Positions 52,383 to 61,767 of a stretch of 64,000 nucleotides of DNA are shown here, in pieces. Every line of letters starts with the position of its first letter. Within the stretch, counting starts at the first letter, position 1. A program made the translations under genes and the position numbers. Source of the DNA: Bradyrhizobium sp. AZCC 2262 (GTDB lineage Bacteria > Pseudomonadota > Alphaproteobacteria > Rhizobiales > Xanthobacteraceae). The stretch lies in NCBI RefSeq assembly GCF_036924535.1, contig NZ_JAZHRT010000001.1, forward strand, positions 8,804,001-8,868,000, written 5' to 3'. The notes beneath the pieces are model-generated. The model did not search any database, was not told the origin of the DNA, and saw nothing but the letters and a program-made list of their open reading frames with translations.

Positions 52383-52489
52383 CGTCAATTCTCCCTCAAT
52401 GAGCGCTGTTTTGTAGCCCCTGCGGCTCGCCGGCACAATATTCGTAGGCGTGGAAACGGCAACCGTGACGGTCATTCACTGTTGCGTCA

Positions 52490-53041
52490 TCAGGGCGAAA
52501 AGCCCCCTTCGTCCAGGAAGGCCTGCTCCTCCGGCGTGCTCGAACGGCCCAAAAGGCGGTTGCGATGGGGGAAGCGGCCGAACCGGCGGATGATATCGGC
52601 GTGGTGCTCGGCCCACTTCGCACTTTCGACAAGCCCCGCCTCCCGTGACAGCTCGATACAGCGCAACTGGTCGGCCAGATGCTCGGAGTGCATGAACGGC
52701 AGATAGAGGAATTCACGTAAAACCGGATCGACCCGCGCGTCCACGCCGTTTTCGACCGCGCGGTGCGCTACCTCGCGCGCCAACACATCGCTGGCATAGG
52801 TCCGCGCGTCGTCGCGGAATAGGTTGCGGGGAAACTGGTCGAGCACGATGACGAGCGCCAGCGCGCCGTCATCGCTCGTTTCCCATGACGATAGTTCGCC
52901 GGCCACCGCGCGCCGCCACAGGCCGAAAAAGCGCCGTCGCACCTCCGCGTCGAAGGCGTCGTCGCGGCTGTACCAGCGGTCAGGGCCGGCGTCACGCCAG
53001 AACGCCAGAATTGCGGCCGGCGTGACGGAAGCTTCAACCAT
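52490..53041 (-). CDS. DUF924 family protein
   Basis: The 183-residue helical protein has the DUF924 hallmarks: VTPAAILAFWRDAGPDRWYSRDDAFDAEVRRRFFGLWRRA (DxxFD), ALALVIVLDQFPRNLFRDDARTYASD and EFLYLPFMHSEHLADQ. The family has a TPR-like fold and unknown function. It lies 21 bases after the fadD stop, so it may be co-transcribed with fadD. Confidence 0.9.
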   Translation of the reverse strand: MVEASVTPAAILAFWRDAGPDRWYSRDDAFDAEVRRRFFGLWRRAVAGELSSWETSDDGALALVIVLDQFPRNLFRDDARTYASDVLAREVAHRAVENGVDARVDPVLREFLYLPFMHSEHLADQLRCIELSREAGLVESAKWAEHHADIIRRFGRFPHRNRLLGRSSTPEEQAFLDEGGFSP

Positions 53042-53062
53042 CGGCCGAAAGCCGTACGCGCT

Positions 53063-54745
53063 TTACGCCGCGGCCTTCTTTTCGTCGCGCAGTTCGCGGC
53101 GCAGGATCTTGCCGACATTGGTCTTGGGCAAATCGGTCCTGAACTCGATCTGCTTGGGGACCTTGTAGGCGGTGAGTTGCGTGCCGCAATACTTGATGAC
53201 GTCGTCGGCCGAAAGGTTTTGGTCCTTCTTGACAACGAACGCCTTCACCGCCTCGCCCGATTTCGCGTCCTGCACGCCGATCACCGCGCATTCCAGCACG
53301 CCCGGATGGCTCGCGATCACTTCCTCGATCTCGTTCGGATAGACGTTGAAACCCGAGACCAGGATCATGTCCTTCTTGCGGTCGACGATCTTGGTGTAGC
53401 CGCGCTCATCCATCACGCCGATGTCGCCGGTGCGGAAGAAGCCGTCCGCGGTCATCACATTCGCGGTCTCTTCCGGCCGGTTCCAGTAGCCGGCCATCAC
53501 CTGCGGGCCCTTGGCGCAGATCTCGCCGGCTTCGCCGAGCGGCACTTCGTTGCCGTCATCGTCGCGAATCGAGAGGTAGGTCGACGGCACCGGGAGACCG
53601 ATCGTGCCCGAGAACTCCTCGATGTCGGCCCGGTTGCAGGTCAGCGCCGGCGATGTCTCGGACAGCCCGTAACCTTCCGCCAACGCGCAGCCGGTCACCT
53701 TCAGCCATTTCTCGGCAACCGGTTTTTGCGTTGCCATGCCGCCGCCGTTGGAGATTTTTAGCTTGGAGAAATCGAGCTTGTCGAAGCCCGGCGTATTCAA
53801 CAAGCCGTTGTAGAGCGTGTTGACGGCCGGGAAAAAGCTGACTTGGTATTTCGTCAGCTCCTTAACGAAGCCGACCATGTCGCGCGGGTTGGGGATCAAC
53901 AGATTGGTGCCGCCGGCGCGCACGCCCAGCAGGTAACACGCGGTCAGCGCGAAGATGTGATAGAGCGGCAGCGCACAGACGATGATCATATTGTCGACAA
54001 TCGGCGGCTTCTTCAGTGCCGGCTGCAGCCAGGCGTCGTTCTGCAGCACGTTGGCGAGAATGTTCTTGTGCAGCAGCGTCGCGCCCTTGGAGACGCCGGT
54101 GGTGCCGCCGGTATATTGCAGGAAGGCGACGTCATCGCGCGTGAGCTTCGGCTTGGCGAGCTTCAGGCTGCGGCCGGCGGCGAGTGCATCGTTGAACGAG
54201 ACCGCGCCCGGGATCGACCAGGCCGGCACCATCTTCTTCACCTTGCGGATCACCAGGTTGACGATCACGCCCTTGAAGCCGAGCAGGTCGCCCATGCTGC
54301 CGACGATCACATGCTTGACCGCGGTCCTCGCGATTACCTGCTGTACCGTGGTGGCGAAATTCTCCAGAACGACGATCGCTTCCGCACCGGAATCCTTGAG
54401 CTGATGCTCGAGCTCGCGCGGGGTGTAGAGCGGGTTGACATTCACCACCGAAAAGCCCGCACGCAGCACGGCGGCGGTCGAGATCGGATATTGCAGCACG
54501 TTCGGCATCATCAGCGCGACGCGGGCGCCCTTTTGCAGGCCCTTGCTCTGCAGATAGGCGCCAAGTGCTGCCGACATATCGTCGAGGTCGCGGTAGCTGA
54601 TCGACTTGTCCATGCAGATGAACGCCTTGCGGTCGGCGAACTTCGCAAAGCTTTCTTCCAACAGCTCAACCAGCGACGAATACTGGGTGACGTCGATATC
54701 GGCTGGCACGCCGGCCGGATATTGCTTGAGCCAGATCCGCTCCAT
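53063..54745 (-). CDS. fadD: Long-chain fatty-acid-CoA ligase FadD
   Basis: The 560-residue ligase activates long-chain fatty acids. P-loop FLQYTGGTTGVSKGATLLHKN, YGLSETSPALTCN, the ATP motif FRTGDIGVMDERGYTKIVDRKKDMILVSGFNVYPNEIEEVI and the C-terminal catalytic Lys in KTNVGKILRRELRDEKKA are all present. The N-terminus MERIWLKQYPAGVPADIDVTQYSSLVELLEESFAKFADRKAF is the standard FadD start. GAGGGG precedes the ATG. Confidence 0.94.
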   Translation of the reverse strand: MERIWLKQYPAGVPADIDVTQYSSLVELLEESFAKFADRKAFICMDKSISYRDLDDMSAALGAYLQSKGLQKGARVALMMPNVLQYPISTAAVLRAGFSVVNVNPLYTPRELEHQLKDSGAEAIVVLENFATTVQQVIARTAVKHVIVGSMGDLLGFKGVIVNLVIRKVKKMVPAWSIPGAVSFNDALAAGRSLKLAKPKLTRDDVAFLQYTGGTTGVSKGATLLHKNILANVLQNDAWLQPALKKPPIVDNMIIVCALPLYHIFALTACYLLGVRAGGTNLLIPNPRDMVGFVKELTKYQVSFFPAVNTLYNGLLNTPGFDKLDFSKLKISNGGGMATQKPVAEKWLKVTGCALAEGYGLSETSPALTCNRADIEEFSGTIGLPVPSTYLSIRDDDGNEVPLGEAGEICAKGPQVMAGYWNRPEETANVMTADGFFRTGDIGVMDERGYTKIVDRKKDMILVSGFNVYPNEIEEVIASHPGVLECAVIGVQDAKSGEAVKAFVVKKDQNLSADDVIKYCGTQLTAYKVPKQIEFRTDLPKTNVGKILRRELRDEKKAAA

Positions 54746-55058
54746 GATATTTCCCCTCTGGTTCCGAGCCCGGCTCTGATTGCATCAGATCCGTGCTCTA
54801 ATTTTTATTTTGACGCGTTTTCTTCCGCAGATAAATCTACGCAATCTGCGCAAGCTTGATTGCTTTGCGAACCGGGACCCACTTCGCTCGAAAACGCTAT
54901 GGCTCCCTGTTTCTTGGCCGGGCACGCCTTGTTTTGGGCAGTATTGTGAATGCCGCCGCCGATGGCAAGCGGCTGCGTGCTATCGACGCATTTCAGCGGT
55001 CTGGAATAATTCGGCCGGATGGCAGGAAAACTGCCTGATTAGGTGGCTTGGCGGCCCG
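54746..55058. other. 313-base intergenic stretch, nothing recognised
   Basis: This lies between fadD (promoter side) and the carboxypeptidase stop. It should contain the fadD promoter. I see no gene, strong hairpin or repeat. Confidence 0.4.
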
Positions 55059-56474
55059 TTAACCAGCCGGCTTGTTTTCGCCCTTGGGTTTAGCGGCAGC
55101 CTTTGGCTTGGCCGGCTTCGGCGCGGGCTTGTCTGCGGCGGCGGGCCTGGCGGCTGGCTTTCTGTCGGCTGAGGCGGCGGGCTTGGCGGCAGCCTCCGGT
55201 CTGGCGTTCGCATGCCTGACAGCTGCTGGCTTCGCGTCGGCTGCAGCCTTTGGCGCCGCGGCGTCGGGCTTCTTCGCTGCAATCTTCGATTTCTTGCCGC
55301 GCTTTGCCGGCGTCTGCTTTTCGGCTTCCGCCGCAACCGCCGCGATCAGTGCAGTGCCGGTCTTGGTCGGGCCGGTATAGACCGGGATCGGCTCTGACGC
55401 CGCCGCCTCCGCAGCCAGCAAGTCCGAGGGCTTGCCCATCGGCGGCTGCAGCCCGGCGGTGAAGAACGTGACCGCGCTCTCGCCGGTCGACGCGCTGCCG
55501 TTGGCGGCGACGACGTCGGCGTCCTCGTCGGTGGCTGGCCGCTTGCGCTTGCCGCCGCACATCTCGTCGCGCAGGTTCGGCGGCGTCGCATCGATCGGAA
55601 CCAGATTGTCGACGGTGCCGAGCGCGGGCTTCAGCCAGCCCAGCCCGTTGCCGCCGAAGCCGCGCTCCAGCAATTGCGCCGCACGCACCGCGCGCGCATT
55701 CCCCGAGGAGGCGCCGAGCACGACGGCGATCAGCCGCTTGCCGTTACGCGTTGCGGAGGCGACCAGATTGTAGCCGGAAGCGCAGATGAAACCGGTCTTG
55801 AAACCGTCGGCGCCGGGATAGCGGCCGATCAGCTTGTTGAAATTCTGCGTCACCCTGCGGCCGTAGCGGATCGAGGGGATGTGCATGAAGTATTCGTATT
55901 CCGGCAGGTCGCGAATGACGGCGCGCGCCAGGATCGCGAGATCGCGCGCGGAAGTGATCTGTCCTTCCGCCGGCAGGCCGTTGGGATTGACGTAGCTCGT
56001 CTGCGTCATGCCGAGCTTTTGCGCGGTCTGGTTCATCATCGCCGAGAACCCGTCGACCGATCCGCCGACGCCTTCGGCGAGCACCACGGCCATGTCGTTG
56101 GCCGACTTCACCAGCATCATCTTCAGCGCGTTGTCGACGGTGACCTGAATGCCCGGACGGAAACCCATCTTGGACGGCGACTGCGAGGCTGCGACCGGCG
56201 ACACCGTCAGCAGCGTGTCGAGCGTCAAACGGCCGTCCTTTACGGCCTTCAGCGTGACGTAGGCCGTCATGATCTTGGTCACCGAGGCGGGATACCAGGG
56301 CATGGTGGCGTTGTCGGCCTGCAGCACCTTGCCGGTATCGGCTTCGACGACCAGCAGCGCTTCGGCGTGCACGGCGCGCGGCGTCACGACGGCAAGCGCC
56401 GCCAGGACAAGTACTGCCGAGGGGAAAATCCAGTTCAACGACGAAGGGCGAGGCAGCAGGCGAAGAAGGTGCAC
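55059..56474 (-). CDS. D-alanyl-D-alanine carboxypeptidase (class C low-molecular-mass PBP) with long Ala/Lys/Pro tail
   Basis: The 471-residue enzyme trims peptidoglycan stem peptides. The start is GTG at 56474. A signal peptide (LNWIFPSAVLVLAALAVVTPRAVHA) precedes the catalytic domain. SxxK is in ASVTKIMTAYV, SxN in KSANDMAVVLA, KTG in KTGFICASGYN. From about residue 320 to the end is a low-complexity tail rich in Ala, Lys, Pro (AKPAASADRKPAARPAAADK), with no membrane anchor at the C-terminus. The tail may bind the cell wall or outer envelope. Usual family length is near 400, so the tail is unusually long. Confidence 0.9.
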   Translation of the reverse strand: MHLLRLLPRPSSLNWIFPSAVLVLAALAVVTPRAVHAEALLVVEADTGKVLQADNATMPWYPASVTKIMTAYVTLKAVKDGRLTLDTLLTVSPVAASQSPSKMGFRPGIQVTVDNALKMMLVKSANDMAVVLAEGVGGSVDGFSAMMNQTAQKLGMTQTSYVNPNGLPAEGQITSARDLAILARAVIRDLPEYEYFMHIPSIRYGRRVTQNFNKLIGRYPGADGFKTGFICASGYNLVASATRNGKRLIAVVLGASSGNARAVRAAQLLERGFGGNGLGWLKPALGTVDNLVPIDATPPNLRDEMCGGKRKRPATDEDADVVAANGSASTGESAVTFFTAGLQPPMGKPSDLLAAEAAASEPIPVYTGPTKTGTALIAAVAAEAEKQTPAKRGKKSKIAAKKPDAAAPKAAADAKPAAVRHANARPEAAAKPAASADRKPAARPAAADKPAPKPAKPKAAAKPKGENKPAG

Positions 56475-56685
56475 TTTTCCGTTCCGGTCCTTTGAGACCC
56501 GCCTTCGAAAAGGAGGTCCTTGAGATCTAACGTTCGGGTTTCAAGCGTGTCCGGCGCCGTCGCTTTGCGGCAAGCTGCAAACCTATACCGGCTTGGCGGG
56601 CCAGAACAGAGCCCGGGCGATTAAATGGTGGACGAAATCGTCGCAAATTCGGCGATGTCTAAACCGTGATCGCGCTCACGCGGGC

Positions 56686-58464
56686 CTATTTGGCCTCGAT
56701 TCCGGCGCGCGCATTCTCCTGCACCATGAACTGGGCCTTCGCGAGTTCCGCAAAGCGTCCGCCCTTGGCCACCAGTTCATCGAAAGTTCCGCTTTCGATC
56801 ACGCGCCCATTGTCGAACACCAGGATACGGGTGGCGTTGCGAATGGTCGAAAGCCGATGCGCGATCACGAAAGTGGTGCGGCCCTTCATCACCTCGTCGA
56901 GGGCGGCGTTGACCTTGGCCTCGGTGACGGCGTCGAGCGCGCTGGTCGCCTCGTCGAGGATCAGGATCGGCGGGTCCTTCAGCAGCGCGCGTGCGATCGA
57001 CAGGCGTTGCCGTTCGCCGCCGGACAGCATGCGGCCGCGCTCGCCGGCATGGGTCTCGAATTTCTTTTCGCTGCGCTCGATGAATTCCAGCGCCTGCGCG
57101 CGGCTGGCGGCGATGCGCATTTCCTCGTCGGTGGCGTCCGGCTTGCCGACGCGCAGATTGTCGGCGAGCGAGCGGTTGAACAGCAGCGCCTCCTGGAACA
57201 CCACGCCGATGTTTCGCCGCAGCGCGGTCAGCTTCAGGCCGCGGATGTCCATGCCGTCGATCTTGATGATGCCGGATTGCGGATCGAAGGCGCGGTGCAG
57301 CAGCGCGATCGCGGTCGATTTGCCGGCGCCGGTCGGGCCGACCAGGGCGATGGTCTGGCCGGGCAGGGCGGTAAACGAAACGTCCTCGACCGCCGGCCGC
57401 TTGCCGTCATAGGAAAACGAGACGTCGTTGAATTCGACGAGGCCGGAGAGCCGTCCGGTGTCCATGGCGTTGGGCCGGTCGCGCACCGCGGGCACCGCGT
57501 CCAGCACGTCGAAGAATTCCTGCAGGCGCGGCGCCTCCATGAACACGCTGTTGATGAAGCTCACCACCTGTTCAAGCTTCTGGATCAGCATGGTCGCGAA
57601 ACTCACGAACATCACGATCTCGCCGACCGTGGTCTGCCCCTGGCCGTGCAGGTAGATGCCGACGGTGAAGATTGCGAGCACGGTGATGGTGGTGGAGGCG
57701 CGGGTGATGACGGTGACCAGCGCCCACCAGCCCAATACCGGCATCTGCACGGCGAGCAGCTTGTCGGCGACGAAGCGCAGGCCCTGAACTTCGGCGTCAA
57801 TCCGCACAAAACTCTGCACCAGCGCGACGTTGCCGAGCGCGTCGGAGGCGCGCGCGGAAAGGTCGCTGTAATGCGACTCGACCTCGCTCTGCATGCCGTA
57901 GGTCTTGCGCACCACCAGCGTGGTCAGCACCGTGAATATCACGCACAGCGCGAACAGCAGGATTGCCAGCCGCCAGTTGATGTAGAACGCGAGCGGCAGC
58001 AGCACCACCAGCGACAGGATCGCCGCAAAATGTTCGCGGAAGAAACCGAGCCAGAGCCGCCACAGCGAGTCGGTGCCGTTCAGCATCACCTTCATCAGCC
58101 GGCCGGAATGGGTGCCGGTGTGGAAGGTCAGCGGCAGCTGCATGATGTGCTCGAAATAATCGGTCAGCACGGCCTGGCGTTGCCGGTGCGCCAGCTTGTC
58201 GGCGTTGAGCGCGACCGCCGCGCTGCAGGCGATGGTGAACAGGCCGAACGCCACCCAGGCCCCCAGCAGCGGCCAGGCCGAGTTCGAGGCTAGCGGCCCG
58301 GTCTGCGGCTTGCCGGAGAGCACGTCGACGATCTTGCCGAACAGCACCGGCTCGGCGAATTGCGCGCCGGCCAGCAGCAGGTTGGCGAAGGCCAAAATCC
58401 AGCCCAGCCGCGCCTCCTTGCCGAGCAGTTCGAGGACGCGGGTGTAAAGGCGCAGCATGGACAT
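56686..58464 (-). CDS. ndvA: Cyclic beta-1,2-glucan exporter NdvA (ABC half-transporter)
   Basis: The 592-residue protein combines a six-helix membrane domain with an ATPase. Walker A is [11 protein letters not shown], the signature [20 protein letters not shown], Walker [12 protein letters not shown] and an H-loop in [10 protein letters not shown]. The start [43 protein letters not shown] is typical of ChvA/NdvA. Cyclic glucan export supports osmotic adaptation and host interaction in Rhizobiales. In Bradyrhizobium the glucan differs in linkage, so substrate assignment is by homology. It is downstream-adjacent to the carboxypeptidase gene across a 211-base gap. Confidence 0.9.
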   Translation of the reverse strand: MSMLRLYTRVLELLGKEARLGWILAFANLLLAGAQFAEPVLFGKIVDVLSGKPQTGPLASNSAWPLLGAWVAFGLFTIACSAAVALNADKLAHRQRQAVLTDYFEHIMQLPLTFHTGTHSGRLMKVMLNGTDSLWRLWLGFFREHFAAILSLVVLLPLAFYINWRLAILLFALCVIFTVLTTLVVRKTYGMQSEVESHYSDLSARASDALGNVALVQSFVRIDAEVQGLRFVADKLLAVQMPVLGWWALVTVITRASTTITVLAIFTVGIYLHGQGQTTVGEIVMFVSFATMLIQKLEQVVSFINSVFMEAPRLQEFFDVLDAVPAVRDRPNAMDTGRLSGLVEFNDVSFSYDGKRPAVEDVSFTALPGQTIALVGPTGAGKSTAIALLHRAFDPQSGIIKIDGMDIRGLKLTALRRNIGVVFQEALLFNRSLADNLRVGKPDATDEEMRIAASRAQALEFIERSEKKFETHAGERGRMLSGGERQRLSIARALLKDPPILILDEATSALDAVTEAKVNAALDEVMKGRTTFVIAHRLSTIRNATRILVFDNGRVIESGTFDELVAKGGRFAELAKAQFMVQENARAGIEAK

Positions 58465-58580
58465 CAGGTTTGGCGACTCGGCAGCAATGGGGAAGCGATC
58501 AGAGACGCATTCTAATCAGGGATCGCTGTAGAGGACCAGAGCGGGATGAATTTTCTTCCGATCGCATTTTGCGTCCAGCT

Positions 58581-58651
58581 CGTCATGGCCGGGAGCGCAG
58601 ACAAGTTTACGTAGTCTGCGCAGGGCAGACTACTATGCCCGGCCATGACGG
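58581..58651. repeat. Palindromic repeat, CGTCATGGCCGGG family
   Basis: CGTCATGGCCGGGAGCGCAG with AGACAAGTTTACGTAGTCTG inside, mirrored by CTATGCCCGGCCATGACG. It is the shortest of the CGTCATGGCC repeats, between ndvA (upstream side) and the second binding-protein gene. Confidence 0.75.
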
Positions 58652-58712
58652 AAAATAAATCAATTCCGGAGACGGCGCTTCGCGCCTCCTCGTCACGAGG
58701 AACCGCTATTAC

Positions 58713-59825
58713 TCAATTGCTCAAACGGCCGTTGAGCGGGGGCAGGAACTGGTCGTCGAAAATGTCGGAGGCCTGCGGCCGCTTCTGAAACTTGAAGTCC
58801 TCCCCGACCTGGTCGATCGAGCGTTCGAAGCGCGCCGGATCGATCGTGCCGATGCCGTTGCGCTTCACTTCGCTGGTCAGAATGTTGTCGCGCAGGATGC
58901 TTTGCAGGCGTTCGAGTTCGAGGTCCTTTGAGCCGCCGTCCATGCGCTTGGCGACTTCAGTCGCCGCGCCTGCGGGATCCTTGATTGTCAGATTGAGGCC
59001 GCCGATCACGGCCCGCACGAATCCCTTCACCGCCTCGGGCTTGGCGGCTGCCAGCGCCGGGTTGGCGATAACAGCGAAACCATAGGCCTCGCAGCCATAG
59101 TCGGCGAATTTCAGCACCGCCAGATCGTCGGCAGGCACGCCGCGATCCCTGAGATTGATCGCCGACAGATAGGAGAATCCGGTCACGGCATCGATCTGGC
59201 CTGCCGACAGCATCGGCTCGCGCACCGCGGCGCTGATGCTGCTCTGCTTCACGCTCTTGAGCTTGATGCCGTTCAGGTTTGCCACCGCCGGCCACAGCCG
59301 GATCGACAGGTCACCTTCGGCGACGCCGAGAGTCTTGCCCTCGATGTCGGTCAGCGCGCGGACGCCGCGGCTCCTGCGGGCGATAATGGAATAGGGCGCC
59401 TTGTTGAACAGCACGAACACCGCCTTGATCTTCGGGCCGCCCTGTTTGTCCTTGTCGCGAAACCGCATCAACGCGTTGATGTCGACGAGGGCAAAATCGC
59501 TGGTGCCCGCCGCGACGCGCGCAATCGCGTCCTGCGATCCGCTGGCGATGTTGGTTGTGACCGCCAGCGCTTCCGCGCCGAACAGGCCGCTGGCTGTGGC
59601 CATCACGAACGGCGCAGCCGCGGCATCGATCGGACGGTCGAGCGAAAACTGGATCTGGAGCGGGGCCCGGGGCTCGTCTGCGGCCAGGACATTGCTCGCC
59701 ATGAAGCCCGCAATTGCACACAGCCCGGCAAGGGAGGCCAGGAGAACCGTTGAGAGAACCGTTGAGAGAACCCTCGAGAGAGCGCTCAGGCGGGAGCGGA
59801 TGGCTTTGGTCCTGACAGCACGCAT
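58713..59825 (-). CDS. ABC transporter substrate-binding protein, NitT/TauT type, orphan (second)
   Basis: The 370-residue periplasmic protein starts at MRAVRTKAIRSRLSALSRVL; its signal region VLSTVLSTVLLASLAGLCAIAGFMASNVLA carries a 12-base tandem repeat in DNA (near 59749). LQIQFSLDRPIDAAAAPFVMATASGLFGAE and GTSDFALVDINALMRFRDK are the NMT1/SsuA lobes. No ABC permease or ATPase is adjacent. It is unrelated in sequence to the binding protein at 29148 beyond the common family. Confidence 0.85.
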   Translation of the reverse strand: MRAVRTKAIRSRLSALSRVLSTVLSTVLLASLAGLCAIAGFMASNVLAADEPRAPLQIQFSLDRPIDAAAAPFVMATASGLFGAEALAVTTNIASGSQDAIARVAAGTSDFALVDINALMRFRDKDKQGGPKIKAVFVLFNKAPYSIIARRSRGVRALTDIEGKTLGVAEGDLSIRLWPAVANLNGIKLKSVKQSSISAAVREPMLSAGQIDAVTGFSYLSAINLRDRGVPADDLAVLKFADYGCEAYGFAVIANPALAAAKPEAVKGFVRAVIGGLNLTIKDPAGAATEVAKRMDGGSKDLELERLQSILRDNILTSEVKRNGIGTIDPARFERSIDQVGEDFKFQKRPQASDIFDDQFLPPLNGRLSN

Positions 59826-60065
59826 CGAGGTTACATCAGCACGAGGTGGGACAAGTTGCCGCGGCGGCGATGCTGTTTCGTGACATCGCCAACGGCATGA
59901 ATCGCCCTTGGGCGGGCCATTTTGCAGCATCTAACCTGAACGGCTGATGACTGCCATGATTTTGCCAGGGATCGTTCAGCTGCCGTTCGGATTGGGGAAC
60001 CTAGTATCCGTTCAGTGGTTAGCTATCGCAGGCCTGTCGGGCCAGCTACCACGGAGGATGTCTAG

Positions 60066-60485
60066 ATGTTTGCGCGAAAGGGTTTGTTCTCATCGATCGG
60101 CCGCGCCGGCGCGGTGGCGACGATCGTGGCGGTGGCGCTGACGGCCGTCCAGCCGTCGATGGTCTTCGCCGGCTCCGCGACTTCAGGCAAGGGCGTCACG
60201 GCGTCCACCGGGACCAGCGATGCGACCGATATCAGCGCGCGCCGCCGGTATTATCGCGGCGGCGGTGGTGCCGCGGCAGCGGCGGCCTTTGCCGGCATCG
60301 TCGGCACGGGGCTTGCGATCGCGGCCACCCAGAACCGCCGCGACTATTATGACGGCTATGGCTACTACGATGGCGGGCCGGCCTATTACGGTGGACCGGC
60401 CTACTACGGCAGCCCGGGTTACTATGGCGGCGGTTACCGATCGGGCGTGCCCTACTATCGCGGGCATCCCCTCGCCGGCTGGTAA
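60066..60485 (+). CDS. Secreted Gly/Tyr-rich protein, unknown function
   Basis: The 139-residue protein has a signal peptide (MFARKGLFSSIGRAGAVATIVAVALTAVQPSMVFA), a transmembrane-like stretch AAAAAAFAGIVGTGLAIAA, and a C-terminal Tyr/Gly-rich repeat region (DYYDGYGYYDGGPAYYGGPAYYGSPGYYGGGY). GGAGG is 8 bases from the ATG. Such proteins are common exported proteins of Bradyrhizobium. A strong intrinsic terminator follows. Function is unknown; envelope or extracellular matrix role is possible. Confidence 0.85.
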   Translation: MFARKGLFSSIGRAGAVATIVAVALTAVQPSMVFAGSATSGKGVTASTGTSDATDISARRRYYRGGGGAAAAAAFAGIVGTGLAIAATQNRRDYYDGYGYYDGGPAYYGGPAYYGSPGYYGGGYRSGVPYYRGHPLAGW

Positions 60486-60518
60486 ACGCGACCGTTAAAA
60501 TCGCAACCGTTAAAGATG

Positions 60519-60552
60519 AATCCACCGGCCGTCCCGGCCGGTGGATTTTTTC
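60519..60552 (+). terminator. Intrinsic terminator after the Gly/Tyr-rich gene
   Basis: TCCACCGGCC, loop GTCCC, GGCCGGTGGA: perfect 10-bp stem (12 bp with the AA/TT flanks) followed by TTTTTT. Confidence 0.92.
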
Positions 60553-60608
60553 TGGTTGCTGGGCAAGTCGTTAACACGCTGACCATGGTTTTGGATTAGG
60601 TTCGAAGA

Positions 60609-61061
60609 ATGAGTGATTCGCTCGAACGGCTTTATCAGGCTGTCATCGTGGCCAGGGATCTCGATCCGGCCACGTCGCGAACGGCCCGGCTGTTTCAGCG
60701 CGGCCCCTCCAAGATGGCCAAGAAACTCGCCGAGGAAGCCATCGAAGTCGTCATCGACGCCGTCAACGGCAAGACCGATGCGGTGGTCCGCGAGAGCGCC
60801 GATCTGCTCTACAACCTGACCGTCCTGTGGGCTTCGGCCGGCGTGAAGCCGGAGGACGTGTGGCGTGAAATGGAGCGCCGCGAGGATCTGCTTGGCATCG
60901 CCGAGAAGCTGCCGAAAATGCCCAAAGTCCTTGCGAAGGCGCTACCTGCCAAGGCGCTGCGCACGGCTTTGCCCAAGGAGTTGTCCAAGGCGGCGGCGTC
61001 GCCCGCGGTCCGGCGGCGAATTGTCGCGCTGGAAGGCCGCTCCTCGCGTAAACGGCACTGA
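60609..61061 (+). CDS. hisE: Phosphoribosyl-ATP pyrophosphatase (HisE)-like protein with C-terminal extension
   Basis: The 150-residue protein resembles HisE, the second histidine-biosynthesis enzyme. KKLAEEAIEVVIDAVNGKTDAVVRESADLLYNLTVLWASAGVKPEDVWREMERRE is the all-alpha NTP pyrophosphohydrolase helix set with the EExxE and ExxD metal motifs. HisE is normally near 107 residues. Here an Ala/Lys/Pro tail of about 45 residues follows (KALPAKALRTALPKELSKAA). No other his gene is near, so a second, non-histidine role cannot be excluded. Confidence 0.82.
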   Translation: MSDSLERLYQAVIVARDLDPATSRTARLFQRGPSKMAKKLAEEAIEVVIDAVNGKTDAVVRESADLLYNLTVLWASAGVKPEDVWREMERREDLLGIAEKLPKMPKVLAKALPAKALRTALPKELSKAAASPAVRRRIVALEGRSSRKRH

Positions 61062-61124
61062 TTCCTCTCGAATTCCGCCCTATTCCGGCATGGACAAATC
61101 CGCCGCATGATGGTTCATGCGGCC

Positions 61125-61706
61125 ATGCTGAAACGGACCTACGACTGGTGCATCGACGCCGCTGACAAGCCCTACGCACTCTGGATTCTGGCGGCGGTCG
61201 CCTTCGCGGAAAGCTCGTTCTTCCCGATTCCCCCCGATATCATGCTGCTGCCGATGTCGCTGGCGCGACCGAAGAAGGCATGGTGGTTCGCGACCGTGTG
61301 CACGATCGCTTCCGTCGCCGGCGGCATGCTCGGATACGCGATCGGCGCGCTGCTCTACGATTCGATCGGGCACTGGCTCATCACCCTTTACGGTCTCAGT
61401 GACAAGGTCGAGACCTTCCGCGCCTCCTATGCCGAATGGGGCGCGGTGATCATCCTGCTGAAGGGGCTGACGCCGATCCCCTACAAGCTCGTCACCATCA
61501 CCTCGGGCTTCGCGGGCTACAATATCTGGCTGTTTATCCTGTGCTCCATCGTGGCGCGCGGCGGGCGCTTCTTCGTGGTCGCCGTCCTGCTCAACCGCTA
61601 CGGCGACCTGATCCGGAGCGAACTGGAAAAGCGGCTCGGCCTGTGGGTTGCCATCGGGGCGGTTGTACTGGTGCTCGGTTTCGTCATCGCGTTCAAGCTG
61701 GTCTAG
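61125..61706 (+). CDS. YqaA/DedA-type SNARE-associated membrane protein
   Basis: The 193-residue protein starts at MLKRTYDWCIDAADKPYALWILA; ATGs at 61107 and 61110 are alternatives and no clear ribosome binding site decides. Helices run near 20-45, 50-80, 110-140, 145-165 and 172-192. AESSFFPIPPDIMLLPMSLARP and GLTPIPYKLVTITSGFAG match the VTT re-entrant-loop motifs. It is more YqaA-like than the gene at 10370. The hisE-like gene is just upstream. Confidence 0.87.
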   Translation: MLKRTYDWCIDAADKPYALWILAAVAFAESSFFPIPPDIMLLPMSLARPKKAWWFATVCTIASVAGGMLGYAIGALLYDSIGHWLITLYGLSDKVETFRASYAEWGAVIILLKGLTPIPYKLVTITSGFAGYNIWLFILCSIVARGGRFFVVAVLLNRYGDLIRSELEKRLGLWVAIGAVVLVLGFVIAFKLV

Positions 61707-61767
61707 GACGCGTTCAAGCTGATCTAGCGCTTTGCCGGCATCCCGGCTTCAGGCTACGTTTCGTGTC

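Noticed and set aside
56593..58293. A 566-codon plus-strand open frame
   Set aside because: Antisense shadow of ndvA, with composition typical of a mirrored high-GC gene.
59745..59790. A 12-base tandem repeat (GTTGAGAGAACC) that might suggest a regulatory iteron
   Set aside because: It lies inside the signal-peptide coding region of the second binding protein (VLSTVLSTVLL), so it is best explained as a coding duplication.
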